64,000 bases of DNA from Pectobacterium araliae (GCF_037076465.1 NZ_AP028908.1:3534001-3598000), one strand, 5' to 3'; positions 1 through 8,790 are shown, numbered from the stretch's first letter. Notes: a model not told the origin generated them from the letters alone. Numbers and translations: made by a program.

Positions 1-174
1 GAGTCGCGTAATAAAGCGCTGGCCGACGCCGCCAGTCAGGGTTACTGGGTCGCGGGTGCTCACCTGCCCTTCCCCGGCATCGGCCACGTAGGTACACGCC
101 TGGAACGCAATGGCACCACTAACGGCTATCGCTGGCTCCCGGCGAATTACAGCGTGGCGGGATTATCGCAATAA
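1..174 (+). CDS. MBL-fold metallohydrolase, C-terminal end (5' cut by window edge)
   Basis: The frame is open from base 1 to a TAA at 172-174 and gives 57 residues ending GYRWLPANYSVAGLSQ. This matches the C-terminus of the complete MBL-fold hydrolase at 1221-2210 (HISFPGLG / HLPFPGIG and an identical NGYRWLPANYSVAGL block). The gene is therefore a paralogue of that protein lying just upstream, with the LysR gene between them. The metal-binding motif lies outside the window, so activity cannot be judged. The shared 3' end is identical at DNA level over about 37 bases, suggesting recent duplication or gene conversion. Confidence 0.8.
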   Translation, partial: ESRNKALADAASQGYWVAGAHLPFPGIGHVGTRLERNGTTNGYRWLPANYSVAGLSQ

Positions 175-189
175 TCCCCTTGCCGCGAC

Positions 190-1122
190 TCAAACAGGGG
201 GCGAATCCGCCTCCTGCTCCGCAACCACCTCCGCAATTTGCTCATACAGCCACTTGATTGCCGGGTTACTGTCTTGCCGTGCATGCCAGAGTGCTGAGAG
301 CGTATACGCCGGTAATTCAAGCGGCACTGGGCTGTCGATCAAACCATAATACTGACACCACTGAGTCGCCAGCTTTTCCGGTACGGTAGCGATTGACGGC
401 GTTTGCTGCAATATTCCCGGCAAAGCAGAGAAATGTGGCGTGGTGTAATGAATCGCCCGCGTCATTTCCTGTTTTTCCAGCATGTCGTCCACAATGCCAT
501 GCGCACGTTCACGGTATGTCACCAGTAAATGGCGCTGCTGGCTGTATACGCCCAAAGGAAGAGGACGCGACAGATCAAGCTGCTGTGGATGCCAAAGCGC
601 TCGGAATCCTGACGATAGCAGCGCATGCTGCTTCAGCCAGCTTGCCGGTGAACTAACGACAGAAACGACCAGATCGACACTGTCATTTTCCAACAGCTCC
701 ACATCCAAAAACGGATCAGTGGCCACAAGATTGATGCGCAAATTAGGCGCATTCGCGTTGAGCCGTTTCAGCAGCAGCGGCATTAGCCATATTTCCACCC
801 AATCGGTCATTCCCAGCGTGATCACCCGTGAATCGGTTAACGGATCAAACTTCTCGGGTTCGCCCAGAACCGACTGCAAGTGTTCAAAAGCAGGAGACAG
901 CTGGGTCGCCAGATAATCCGCACGCGCCGTCGAGCGCATCACCTGTCCCGTACGGATAAACAGCGGATCGTCAAACAGCGTACGTAAACGCGCCAGCGCC
1001 CCACTCACGGCAGGCTGCCCCAAATGCAGCTTATCCGCCGCCGCCGAGACACTGTTCTCGCGATACAACACCAGAAATGTCACCAGCAGGTTTAAATCCA
1101 CACCGCGAAAATCATTTTCCAT
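190..1122 (-). CDS. LysR-family transcriptional regulator
   Basis: Cytoplasmic DNA-binding regulator. The N-terminus has the LysR winged helix-turn-helix (DLNLLVTFLVLYRENSVSAAA, then LHLGQPAVSGALARLR), followed by a periplasmic-binding-protein-like effector domain, to a total of 310 residues. The reading frame is open up to 1194, but I place the start at the ATG at 1122 (MENDFRGVDLN), because LysR proteins usually begin only a few residues before the helix-turn-helix. An ATG at 1134 is an alternative and neither start has a strong ribosome site. It is divergent from the MBL-fold hydrolase at 1221 with about 100 bases between them, the usual arrangement for a LysR protein controlling its neighbour. 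The inducer is unknown. Confidence 0.88.
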   Translation of the reverse strand: MENDFRGVDLNLLVTFLVLYRENSVSAAADKLHLGQPAVSGALARLRTLFDDPLFIRTGQVMRSTARADYLATQLSPAFEHLQSVLGEPEKFDPLTDSRVITLGMTDWVEIWLMPLLLKRLNANAPNLRINLVATDPFLDVELLENDSVDLVVSVVSSPASWLKQHALLSSGFRALWHPQQLDLSRPLPLGVYSQQRHLLVTYRERAHGIVDDMLEKQEMTRAIHYTTPHFSALPGILQQTPSIATVPEKLATQWCQYYGLIDSPVPLELPAYTLSALWHARQDSNPAIKWLYEQIAEVVAEQEADSPPV

Positions 1123-1220
1123 GATAGCCAACATCAAGTTAATCAATTTGAACAATAGTACTACCAGCAGAATAATCCTTCCAGTCCCTGACAAGCAGGA
1201 TCACCTTCCAAGAGAGTGCA

Positions 1221-2210
1221 ATGAAAATGAATCTTCTGAAACAAACGTTATTATTGGTCGCTTTACTGGCGGGAACGCCCGTTATAGCCAGTGCAGAAGC
1301 GGTGCCTCAACTGAAAACGCAAGCGCCGGGTTATTACCGGATGATGCTAGGACAGTTTGAAATTACCGCTCTTTCTGACGGTACGGTCACCATTCCGCTG
1401 GATAAGCTACTCACCCATATTCCCCACGAGGAAATGCTGCACCTGCTGGCGCAAAAGAATCTCCAGCCGCAGGCGGAAACCTCCATTAATGCGTATCTCA
1501 TTAATACGGGTAAACAACTGATACTGGTGGATACAGGGGCTGGTCCCCTATTCGGTAAACTGGGAGGTAAATTACCCGACAACCTGCGCGCCGCTGGCTA
1601 TCCGCCCGAGAAGATCGATACCGTTCTGCTGACCCATATTCATGCAGACCATTCTGGCGGTGTCTCGCGTGACGGCAAACTGGTTTTCCCTAATGCCACC
1701 GTTTATGTTAACCAGAAGGATGCGGATTTCTGGCTCAACCCAGTTAACAGCGACCATGTGCGGGATAGCGAGAAACACACGTTCGGGCAATCTGAGGATT
1801 CATTGCAACCCGTGCTTGCCGCCAACCGGCTGAAAACCTTCGCAGGTAAACAGCAGCTTTTCCCTGGTATTACCGCCGTGCCAGCACCGGGACATACGCC
1901 GGGGCACAGCCTTTATCAGATCGAAAGTGACGGCCAAAAGCTGACGCTCTGGGGCGATACGATCCATGCCGAAGCCGTACAGTTTCCTCGCCCCCTGACC
2001 ACGATCGATTTCGATCGCAATATGGATGAAGCCGCAGAGGCACGTTTACAGATTCTGGCAGAGGCCGCACGTAATAATGAATGGATTGGTGCGGCACACA
2101 TTTCCTTCCCCGGTTTAGGCCAGGTTAAAGCCGTGTATGATGCTAACGGTAAACCAAACGGCTATCGCTGGCTCCCGGCGAATTACAGCGTGGCAGGGCT
2201 AAAAAACTAA
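1221..2210 (+). CDS. Secreted MBL-fold metallo-hydrolase
   Basis: 329 residues. The first 25 or so form a Sec signal peptide (MKMNLLKQTLLLVALLAG, Ala-X-Ala-type cleavage after ASA), so the mature enzyme should be periplasmic. The metallo-beta-lactamase metal motif HIHADH lies at residues 139-144, with a further conserved Asp-Gly region upstream (LVDTGAGPLFG) and His residues in the C-terminal half (PAPGHTPGHS, and AHISFPGLG). The fold covers lactonases, glyoxalase II-like thioesterases and beta-lactamases; the substrate cannot be told from sequence. It lies divergent to the LysR regulator and is followed after 8 bases by a truncated dehydrogenase with its own good ribosome site, so an MBL-SDR operon probably existed here. 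Confidence 0.88.
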   Translation: MKMNLLKQTLLLVALLAGTPVIASAEAVPQLKTQAPGYYRMMLGQFEITALSDGTVTIPLDKLLTHIPHEEMLHLLAQKNLQPQAETSINAYLINTGKQLILVDTGAGPLFGKLGGKLPDNLRAAGYPPEKIDTVLLTHIHADHSGGVSRDGKLVFPNATVYVNQKDADFWLNPVNSDHVRDSEKHTFGQSEDSLQPVLAANRLKTFAGKQQLFPGITAVPAPGHTPGHSLYQIESDGQKLTLWGDTIHAEAVQFPRPLTTIDFDRNMDEAAEARLQILAEAARNNEWIGAAHISFPGLGQVKAVYDANGKPNGYRWLPANYSVAGLKN

Positions 2211-2218
2211 GGGGCAGA

Positions 2219-2308
2219 ATGGAGTTTATTACGTTAATTACTGGCGGTTCGCGCGGCATCGGTCGCGCAACCGCGCTTTACCTAGCAGGAAAAGATCACA
2301 CATCATAA
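2219..2308 (+). pseudogene. Truncated short-chain dehydrogenase (N-terminal fragment)
   Basis: An ATG preceded by a good ribosome site (AAGGGGCAGA) opens a 29-codon frame reading MEFITLITGGSRGIGRATAL followed by YLAG and then an unrelated tail KDHTS. TGGSRGIGRATALYLA is the Rossmann cofactor-binding signature (TGxxxGxG) of short-chain dehydrogenases, so this is the first ~25 residues of an SDR gene that breaks off at about 2290. Everything downstream is AT-rich and belongs to the vgrG region. I see no remaining part of the SDR to the right of the T6SS array, so the event removed the rest or displaced it out of view. Confidence 0.8.
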
Positions 2309-2620
2309 GGTGGCTTATTATTTCACATATAATATATGTCATGGCATATTTATTTCCTCATCATAAACAAAAGCAACGCCTTTCATTTTAAAAACCAATA
2401 AAATTAAACCCTCTTTTAATCAAAATTAACCAACGCAATATAGTAATCTTATCCGATCACTACATTTAAATATTTATTGACCTATAAAGCGTAGCAATCA
2501 ATATTGAATTCATATTTTGTCAATATTACCCTATATCCCCCAGTAAAAACCTGGCAATACGAATAACACATTCAGCTAATTCGCGTTTAACATTATCGCG
2601 CGTTAAATTAAGGAAAATAG
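2309..2620. other. AT-rich leader before vgrG, no gene
   Basis: About 310 bases, clearly richer in A and T than the flanking genes, with no credible reading frame. It should hold the promoter of the vgrG operon. I looked for a sigma-54 (GG-N10-GC) site, common for T6SS genes, and did not find a convincing one. Several TTGAC/TATAAT-like pairs exist but none stands out in such AT-rich DNA. The left edge marks the junction with the broken dehydrogenase. Confidence 0.6.
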
Positions 2621-4786
2621 ATGTTGAATGCCAAGACGTCATCAGAAGGACTTCGGTTTACGCTACAGATAGGAAAATTGCCACCAGAAACCTTTATCGT
2701 TGTAGAGTTCACACTGGATGAGCAGTTTTCCATGCCTTTCGTGCTTAACCTGGAAGTCGTGAGCACCAATTCCAGCATCGCGTTTGGAACCGTGCTGGAT
2801 AACACCGCCACACTGTCCATTTGGCAAGATGGCGAGGAACAACGCACGGTCAATGGCATTGTCAGTGAGATAGAACAAGGCGATGCTGGTTTGCACCAAA
2901 CTCGCTACCGTATCACCGTACACCCGGCGCTCTGGCGAGCGGGGTTGGTCAGGCATTCGCACATCTTTCAGCAACAGAATGTTCAAGAAATTCTGGAAAC
3001 ATTGCTGAAAAAACATCACATCAGTGACTATGTTTTTGCATTACGTTACCCACGAGCCGTACGTGAGTTTTGCGTTCAATATCAGGAAAGCGATGCGGAT
3101 TTTATCGATCGCCTGGCGGCTGAAGAAGGGCTGTTTTATTTCTTTGAACATAACAAGGATAAGCACACGCTCGTTTTTGCCGATGACTGCGCCGTACTGA
3201 ATACCGGGCCGACACTTCCCTACCACCCGGCAACCCCCATCCGTTCAGATGAATGGTGCGTGACCACATTTCGCCGCCGGGAAAGCCTACGCCCTTCCGA
3301 CGTGCTGCTAAAAGATTACACCTTTAAAAAACCACGCTGGCCTGCGGAATACCGTGAGTACGCCCGTGACGTCGAACACCAGTCAGGCCGCTATCTTCAT
3401 TATGATTATCCCGGGCGCTATAAAGGAACAGGGCCTGGCGGGGAACATGTTGCACGCTGGCGCATTCAGGCTCTCCGTAACCGCGCGCATCAAGGGGAAG
3501 GGGCAACCAATTGCCCAGTACTTCAGCCAGGAATCCATTTTATTCTGGAAAACCACCCGTTGGAAACGCATAACACGCGGTGGCAAATTACCCGTTCCAC
3601 CTACACAGGAAGGCAACCCCAAGCGCTGGAAGAAGAAACCGGAGAGCAAGGAACAACCCTGATGGGGCAATTCGCCTTTATCCCACAGGCTCAAACCTGG
3701 CGTCCCCTTTCACTGCCCAAGCCCCGGATTGATGGCGCACAAATTGCGATTGTTACAGGCCCAGACTCTGAGGAAATTTTTTGCGATGAATATGGCCGCG
3801 TCAGGGTGCGTTTTCTCTGGGATCTATCCGGCAAAATAGACGACAGCAGTTCCTGCTGGATACGGGTCTCTCACCCATGGGCGGGCCAAGGCTGGGGGAT
3901 GTCGGCCATTCCACGCATTGGCCATGAAGTCATTGTGGAGTTTCTTAACGGCGACCCCGATCAACCGGTGATTATCGGGCGTACCTATCATGTCAGTAAC
4001 CTGCCTCCAGGTAACTTGCCCGGCACGAAAACCCAGATGACGCTGCGTTCACAGACGCATAAAGGTGACGGATTCAATGAACTACGATTTGAGGATGAGC
4101 GCGACAGGGAAGAAATTTATATTCATGCTCAGCAGGACATGAACACCGATGTGCTGCGGGATCAAACAACGACGATCAACCGCGACATGAAACTGACGGT
4201 CGATAATAATCGAACATCGCTCATCAAAGTGGATGATGATGAGTCAGTGGGCGGATACCAGACGCTCACCGTGATGAAAGATCAAAACATTACTATCGAA
4301 GGGCAACATAGCACCGTCGTCAAAAAGAGCCGTTTTCTTACGGTGACGGACAATGATTCCCTGAACGTTGGTAAGCACATCTCCATCCACTCCGACAGCG
4401 GCCAGATTGTGATTGGCAATGCCGGAGGGAGAATTGTCATTGATCCCGTCGGCCATATCCGCATCGAAGGGGTGAGCATCACACTCGCAGAGCATGCGGC
4501 GGCTGGCATGCCACCGAGCCCATTATTTCATTATTCCGCTCGCTATACATTGCTCAATGAACGCACTGGCACCCCTCTGATCAATGCGCCTTACACCATT
4601 AAAGGGGCCAATGGTCAGGTTGTTTCCGGCAAAACGGATGCGCAGGGCAGAACCCTGATGGTACGAACGGAAAAAGCAGACAATCTGCAACTTGATATCC
4701 CGGAAGCCAAAAAACCGGTCAAAACACGCTATTACCAGGCCAGCAACAACACACAAGTGGAACGTGTGATGGAATTCAAGGAGTAA
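2621..4786 (+). CDS. vgrG: T6SS spike protein VgrG with C-terminal transthyretin-like extension
   Basis: 721 residues. The first ~370 match the gp27-like base of VgrG (DADFIDRLAAEEGLFYFFEH is typical). The gp5-like OB fold follows at about 375-450 (EYGRVRVRFLWD, WIRVSHPWAGQGWG, GHEVIVEFLNGDPDQP), then the repetitive beta-prism region (~470-630). The last ~85 residues (from about 637, YTLLNERTGTPLINAPY to the end) look like a transthyretin-like beta domain; in other VgrGs such a domain recruits the effector encoded next door. The start ATG has a ribosome site (AAGGAAAATAG). Only 4 bases separate its stop from the first effector gene, so they are co-transcribed. No T6SS sheath, baseplate or membrane genes lie in the window, so this is an auxiliary vgrG cluster served by a core system elsewhere. 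Confidence 0.95.
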   Translation: MLNAKTSSEGLRFTLQIGKLPPETFIVVEFTLDEQFSMPFVLNLEVVSTNSSIAFGTVLDNTATLSIWQDGEEQRTVNGIVSEIEQGDAGLHQTRYRITVHPALWRAGLVRHSHIFQQQNVQEILETLLKKHHISDYVFALRYPRAVREFCVQYQESDADFIDRLAAEEGLFYFFEHNKDKHTLVFADDCAVLNTGPTLPYHPATPIRSDEWCVTTFRRRESLRPSDVLLKDYTFKKPRWPAEYREYARDVEHQSGRYLHYDYPGRYKGTGPGGEHVARWRIQALRNRAHQGEGATNCPVLQPGIHFILENHPLETHNTRWQITRSTYTGRQPQALEEETGEQGTTLMGQFAFIPQAQTWRPLSLPKPRIDGAQIAIVTGPDSEEIFCDEYGRVRVRFLWDLSGKIDDSSSCWIRVSHPWAGQGWGMSAIPRIGHEVIVEFLNGDPDQPVIIGRTYHVSNLPPGNLPGTKTQMTLRSQTHKGDGFNELRFEDERDREEIYIHAQQDMNTDVLRDQTTTINRDMKLTVDNNRTSLIKVDDDESVGGYQTLTVMKDQNITIEGQHSTVVKKSRFLTVTDNDSLNVGKHISIHSDSGQIVIGNAGGRIVIDPVGHIRIEGVSITLAEHAAAGMPPSPLFHYSARYTLLNERTGTPLINAPYTIKGANGQVVSGKTDAQGRTLMVRTEKADNLQLDIPEAKKPVKTRYYQASNNTQVERVMEFKE

Positions 4787-4790
4787 CACC

Positions 4791-6137
4791 ATGAGCAACC
4801 CTGGCACCCTGTGCCCCGCCGTCACCTCCATTACCTGCACCATGGAGCAAGGACGATTTCCTGCCGATGCTGACCCGTGCTATCTGGCGCAAAAAGCCGA
4901 GATTGCTTTGCGCCTGCCACAGCGCATCGTCACCAAAGTCGGCCTGCTGCGTTTTTTAAATCAGGTGGTAATGAGCGGGCTGATCCGTATTGAAGAGCGC
5001 AAAGCCGACTATCTGTGGGACTACAAGGCAGAAGTGGTCTTTGCCATGGCAAAACCCGTCCCCTTACCAATGCTAACCACCCGTGAAACCTCGAAAGAGG
5101 CCTACGGCGAAAACCTGCCACATTCCAGCAGTCCCTTTGCTAGGCCGTCGTCTGAAAACTGGATAAAACACAGGGTAAGCCGTATTCGTCGCCCGGATAT
5201 TATTCTGGTCAACGACCCGAGCCGCCGCTGGCCAGGGCGTGGTGCCACCTATTTTGATGGTCAGACCCACCGCGATAACCTGAAAATGCTGATCGAGGTA
5301 AAGTTTCCTAATGACACCCTATCGGATGGGCAACGTATAGATTATGCCTTAATCGCAGCCGATGATCGGTTTGGCGTGATGCGTATCGAAGACAACCGCA
5401 CCGAGAAACAAAAAGCGTATGACAAACAGTACAATGCCGCCACTCGACCGAGTGCCGCGCGCTATGTACTCCCGCCGATAGTGAGTAAACAGGAAACTGC
5501 CCAACCCGCTGCGCTTCCCCTGCCGCCCGCCGAAGGCATTCCTGGTTCCATACCGCAACCATTGTCCCAAAACCTGCCCCTGTTAAGCACCACACCCTGG
5601 GCGTACCTGCCCTCGGTAGAAGACTGGTTGCGGCTCGGTGATGAAGTGTCCAGTCTGGCAGAGCAAGGCTGGGAGTTCGTCCGCGACAGCACCCGGGAAG
5701 CCTTTCGTCCCTTTGGAGCCTGGGTAAATGAAAAAGGCAGTTGGCGGTGTCAGGAAATGATTGACTCTTTTACCCAACAGGCCAGCGATACCCTCAGTTG
5801 GCTCAGCGACAAGACCAGTGAAGTCATCATCTGGACATCAGCACAGCTTCAGACGTTATGGCAAACCACACTGGCAGGTATGGAAATCACGCTGGACTAC
5901 CTACAACAAATCGACTGGGTACAGATACTGCATGATATCGGTGACGGCACGGTACAGTTACTCATTAAGGCTGGCGATATCCTGGTGACGGTTATCGTGG
6001 CATTGGCTGTGGCCGCTGCACTGCTGCTACTGGTCGTGGCTATCGCCGCCGCGATTGCCACTGGCGGGGCCGCCGTAGCCGCGTTGTTCGCTTCACTGGC
6101 CGCCGTTGGCGGCGGTACTCTGACCATTGCCCAGTAA
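4791..6137 (+). CDS. VRR-NUC-type nuclease T6SS effector, copy 1
   Basis: 448 residues, unlike any structural T6SS protein. Residues ~130-185 carry a PD-(D/E)XK pattern of the VRR-NUC kind: RRPDIIL (Asp136), LIEVKFP (Glu169, Lys171) and a following Gln181 (GQRIDY). VRR-NUC effectors are known in other T6SS (TseV family of Salmonella), cutting DNA of the target cell. Residues ~200-260 are Pro-rich. The C-terminal ~50 residues are strongly hydrophobic, Ala-rich helices, possibly a membrane-crossing or chaperone-binding part. No PAAR domain is fused. It lies directly after vgrG and before a DUF3396-type immunity gene, the standard effector order. The ribosome site AAGGAGTAACACC is formed by the 3' end of vgrG. 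Confidence 0.8.
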   Translation: MSNPGTLCPAVTSITCTMEQGRFPADADPCYLAQKAEIALRLPQRIVTKVGLLRFLNQVVMSGLIRIEERKADYLWDYKAEVVFAMAKPVPLPMLTTRETSKEAYGENLPHSSSPFARPSSENWIKHRVSRIRRPDIILVNDPSRRWPGRGATYFDGQTHRDNLKMLIEVKFPNDTLSDGQRIDYALIAADDRFGVMRIEDNRTEKQKAYDKQYNAATRPSAARYVLPPIVSKQETAQPAALPLPPAEGIPGSIPQPLSQNLPLLSTTPWAYLPSVEDWLRLGDEVSSLAEQGWEFVRDSTREAFRPFGAWVNEKGSWRCQEMIDSFTQQASDTLSWLSDKTSEVIIWTSAQLQTLWQTTLAGMEITLDYLQQIDWVQILHDIGDGTVQLLIKAGDILVTVIVALAVAAALLLLVVAIAAAIATGGAAVAALFASLAAVGGGTLTIAQ

Positions 6138-6164
6138 TCACACTATTCATCAATCGGAGCCGCT

Positions 6165-7316
6165 ATGCCACACCCTGACTACCTCGCCCAACTGGAGCGA
6201 CACGCCCCCGAGTTTACCTTTACCGATAACAATGACGTGGTCGTTACTCGCCTGGGGCTATCGATCACCCTGTTCTTTAAACAGGGCTATACCCTGGAAA
6301 AACGCCAGAAAATACTCGCCTGCTACCGGCGCTTTCGTGACGAGTTCGGCACCCATCTGCGCTTCCATGCCCACGAGTTCAAAGGCATGAAAAAATACAG
6401 CCCAGAAAATATCACCAAAGTCGAAGCGGCTATCCTGAACAAGGGCATCTACGACTACGGCGGCTGGTATGTCAGTGATGCCAAAAATATGAGTGAAGCT
6501 CCCAATTGCCTGATGCGCTATATCGATTCAGGTGATGACGATGATGATGAAAATACGTATCTCAGCCTGGTTCTGCCCTGGTTTTACCTCAAAGACCTAC
6601 AGGGTATGGCACGCTTTACCGACTGGTTAACCTACCTGTGCCAGCAACTGGAGCCGGACAGCGGCGACTGCGGCCACTGCCTGAATCTACTGCAAGATTA
6701 TGATGACGCCTGTCCTATCGAATATTCTCTGGCCAGACGCTACCCGCCGTTACAGGTCAACGCCAACGCCTTTGCTACCAAAAGACACTACAACAACAGT
6801 ACCCGTGGCGTGAACTGGATCACCGTATTACACAACCGCTATATCACCCGGTTGGGCGGCGAAGACTGGGTGCGCAAAGAACTGGCCAAACCCCCGGACA
6901 TAAGCGTTACCCCCTATCCCGGTGGCCTGTTGATCCGTGCCGGACAGTACCCAGACCTCACCCCGCTAACCGACGGCTTATCGCCCCAGTATCTGGCCGT
7001 TAACCAGTTGCTCCGCCCGATCCGCGTTCAACCGCAGGAAGGCCACTCCCTGCATTTTTATGGCGTCAACCAGTTTAATGGGGCATCGACCCGGGCCTGG
7101 TACGCCCGCTATGATCAGGGGCCGCTATCGATCACGCCCCTCAAATCCGGCACCCCGGCCTTGGTCAGCGGCTACTGGACGACCCCGTCACAGACCCGCA
7201 CGCTGCGTTTTATCGCACAAGGCGAACTCGCTCCCTCGCTTTCACCCACGGAAGACACCCTATGGCATCTCGATCATGAAGCCGAATCGCCCGGCGATGT
7301 ACCGGAGGCACAGTAA
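6165..7316 (+). CDS. DUF3396-type T6SS immunity protein, module 1
   Basis: 383 residues, no signal peptide, so cytoplasmic, as expected for protection against a DNA-attacking toxin. I recognise the DUF3396 family (MPHPDYLAQLERHAP..., FFKQGYTLEKR, GVNWITVLHNRYITRLGG), which accompanies VRR-NUC effectors (TsiV family). Compared with the four other copies here, residues ~97-131 and ~175-213 differ (an acidic stretch DSGDDDDDEN is unique to this copy) while the rest is almost identical. It starts 27 bases after the effector with a CGGAG ribosome site. Its TAA overlaps an ATG that begins a decayed PAAR frame. Confidence 0.78.
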   Translation: MPHPDYLAQLERHAPEFTFTDNNDVVVTRLGLSITLFFKQGYTLEKRQKILACYRRFRDEFGTHLRFHAHEFKGMKKYSPENITKVEAAILNKGIYDYGGWYVSDAKNMSEAPNCLMRYIDSGDDDDDENTYLSLVLPWFYLKDLQGMARFTDWLTYLCQQLEPDSGDCGHCLNLLQDYDDACPIEYSLARRYPPLQVNANAFATKRHYNNSTRGVNWITVLHNRYITRLGGEDWVRKELAKPPDISVTPYPGGLLIRAGQYPDLTPLTDGLSPQYLAVNQLLRPIRVQPQEGHSLHFYGVNQFNGASTRAWYARYDQGPLSITPLKSGTPALVSGYWTTPSQTRTLRFIAQGELAPSLSPTEDTLWHLDHEAESPGDVPEAQ

Positions 7317-7412
7317 TGAGAGCCCGTGATAGAGGAGAAAAAGGGATTCTTGTGGGCAATGCTCTTATACGATGACGTTACCGGAATAACGAGCGAAACA
7401 TTCAAGGAGTAA
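7316..7412 (+). pseudogene. Decayed PAAR gene between modules 1 and 2
   Basis: The spacer opens with an ATG overlapping the immunity stop (TAATG) and reads MRARDRGEKGILVGNALIR then TGA at 7373-7375. The intact PAAR at 14906 begins MRTVIQGKKVILVGDT: half of the first 16 residues agree and the DNA aligns with small gaps. In a second frame, 7377-7412 reads VTGITSETFKE and stop, matching VTGIISEG at residues 50-57 of the intact PAAR. The final codons TTCAAGGAGTAA equal the last codons of vgrG. I infer a PAAR gene collapsed by deletion and frameshift and fused to a vgrG 3' end. A 19-residue peptide could still be made but I see no function for it. Confidence 0.75.
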
Positions 7413-7416
7413 CACC

Positions 7417-8763
7417 ATGAGCGACCTTGGCACCCTATGCCCCGCCGTCACCTCCATTACCTGCACCATGGAGCAAGGTCGCTTTCCTGCCGATGCTGAC
7501 CCGTGCTATCTGGCGCAAAAAGCCGAGATTGCTTTGCGCCTGCCACAGCGCATCGTCACCAAAGTCGGCCTGCTGCGTTTTTTAAACCAGGTGGTGATGA
7601 GCGGGCTGATCCGTATTGAAGAGCGCAAAGCCGACTATCTGTGGGACTACAAGGCGGAAGTGGTCTTTGCCATCGCCTATCCAGTCCCCCTCCCAATGCT
7701 CGCCACCAGTAAAGCCTCGAAAGAAGCCTACGGCGATAACCTGCCACAATCCAGCAGTCCTTTTGCCAGACCATCCTCTGAATATTGGGTAAAACATAAC
7801 ATCGAAGGAATGCGCCGCCCGGATATTATTCTGGTCAACGACCCGAGCCGTCGCTGGCCGGGGCGCGGTGCCACCTATTTTGATGGTCAGGCCCACCGCG
7901 ATAACCTGAAGATGCTGATCGAAGTTAAATTTCCAGGGGATACTCTATCAATTGGGCAGCGTACAGATTATATCCTGATCGCAACAAATGCTCGGTTTGG
8001 CGTGATGCGTATCGAAGACAACCGCACCGAGAAGCAAAAAGCGTATGACAAACAGTACAATGCCGCCACCCGGCCAAGTGCCGCACGCTATGTACTGCCG
8101 CCGATAGTGAGTGAACAGGAGACTGCCCACCCCGCAGTGCTTCCCCTGCCGCCCGCCGAAGGCACTCCTGGTTCCATACCTCAGCCGTTGTCCCAAAACC
8201 TGCCCTTGTTAAGTACCACGCCTTGGGCGTACAGGCCCTCGGTAGAGGACTGGCTCCGTTTCGGTGATGAAGTGTCCAGTCTGGCAGAGCAAGGCTGGGA
8301 GTTCGTTCGCGACAGCACCCGGGAAGCCTTTCGTCCCTTTGGAGCCTGGGTAAATGAAAAAGGCAGTTGGCGGTGTCAGGAAATGATTGACTCTTTTACC
8401 CAACAGGCCAGCTATACCCTTAGTTGGCTCAGCGACAAGACCAGCGAAGTCATCACCTGGACATCAGCACAGCTTCAGGCGTTATGGCAAACCACACTGG
8501 CAGATATGGATATCACGCTGGACTACCTACAACAAATCGACTGGGTGCAGATACTGCACGATATCGGCGACGGCACGGTACAGTTACTCATTAAGGCTGG
8601 CGATATCCTGGTGACGGTTATCGTGATGCTGGCCGTAGCCGCCGCACTGGTGCTACTGGTCGTGGCTATCGCCGCCGCAATTGCCGCTGGCGGGGCCGCC
8701 GTAGCCGCGCTGTTCGCTTCACTGGCCGCCGTTGGCGGCGGTTCTCTGGCCATTGCCCAGTAA
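7417..8763 (+). CDS. VRR-NUC-type nuclease T6SS effector, copy 2
   Basis: 448 residues, same length and layout as copy 1, with the nuclease residues kept (RPDIIL, LIEVKFP, GQ) and the same hydrophobic C-terminus. Differences cluster at residues ~86-133 (for example IAYPVPLPMLATSKAS for MAKPVPLPMLTTRETS, and VKHNIEGM for IKHRVSRI) and ~174-193 (GDTLSIGQRTDYILIATNA), that is, on both sides of the catalytic motifs. The start is ATG after AAGGAGTAACACC. It is followed by two immunity genes. Its retained catalytic residues and intact frame argue that it is active rather than a relic. Confidence 0.8.
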   Translation: MSDLGTLCPAVTSITCTMEQGRFPADADPCYLAQKAEIALRLPQRIVTKVGLLRFLNQVVMSGLIRIEERKADYLWDYKAEVVFAIAYPVPLPMLATSKASKEAYGDNLPQSSSPFARPSSEYWVKHNIEGMRRPDIILVNDPSRRWPGRGATYFDGQAHRDNLKMLIEVKFPGDTLSIGQRTDYILIATNARFGVMRIEDNRTEKQKAYDKQYNAATRPSAARYVLPPIVSEQETAHPAVLPLPPAEGTPGSIPQPLSQNLPLLSTTPWAYRPSVEDWLRFGDEVSSLAEQGWEFVRDSTREAFRPFGAWVNEKGSWRCQEMIDSFTQQASYTLSWLSDKTSEVITWTSAQLQALWQTTLADMDITLDYLQQIDWVQILHDIGDGTVQLLIKAGDILVTVIVMLAVAAALVLLVVAIAAAIAAGGAAVAALFASLAAVGGGSLAIAQ

Positions 8764-8790
8764 TCACACTATTCATCAATCGGAGTCGCT

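Larger units (their letters stand above)
4791..7412 (+). repeat. Tandem module 1: effector + one immunity gene + PAAR remnant
   Basis: First of three direct repeats of an effector-immunity block. It is the shortest, with one immunity gene instead of two. DNA identity to modules 2 and 3 is very high except in a few short patches. All three modules are preceded by the same 17 bases (ATTCAAGGAGTAACACC, at 4774, 7400 and 11195), which in module 1 are the end of vgrG and supply the effector's ribosome site. Confidence 0.9.

Noticed and set aside
2309..2620. Sigma-54 promoter before vgrG
   Set aside because: A TGGCA is present, but no GC pair at the required 10-base distance.
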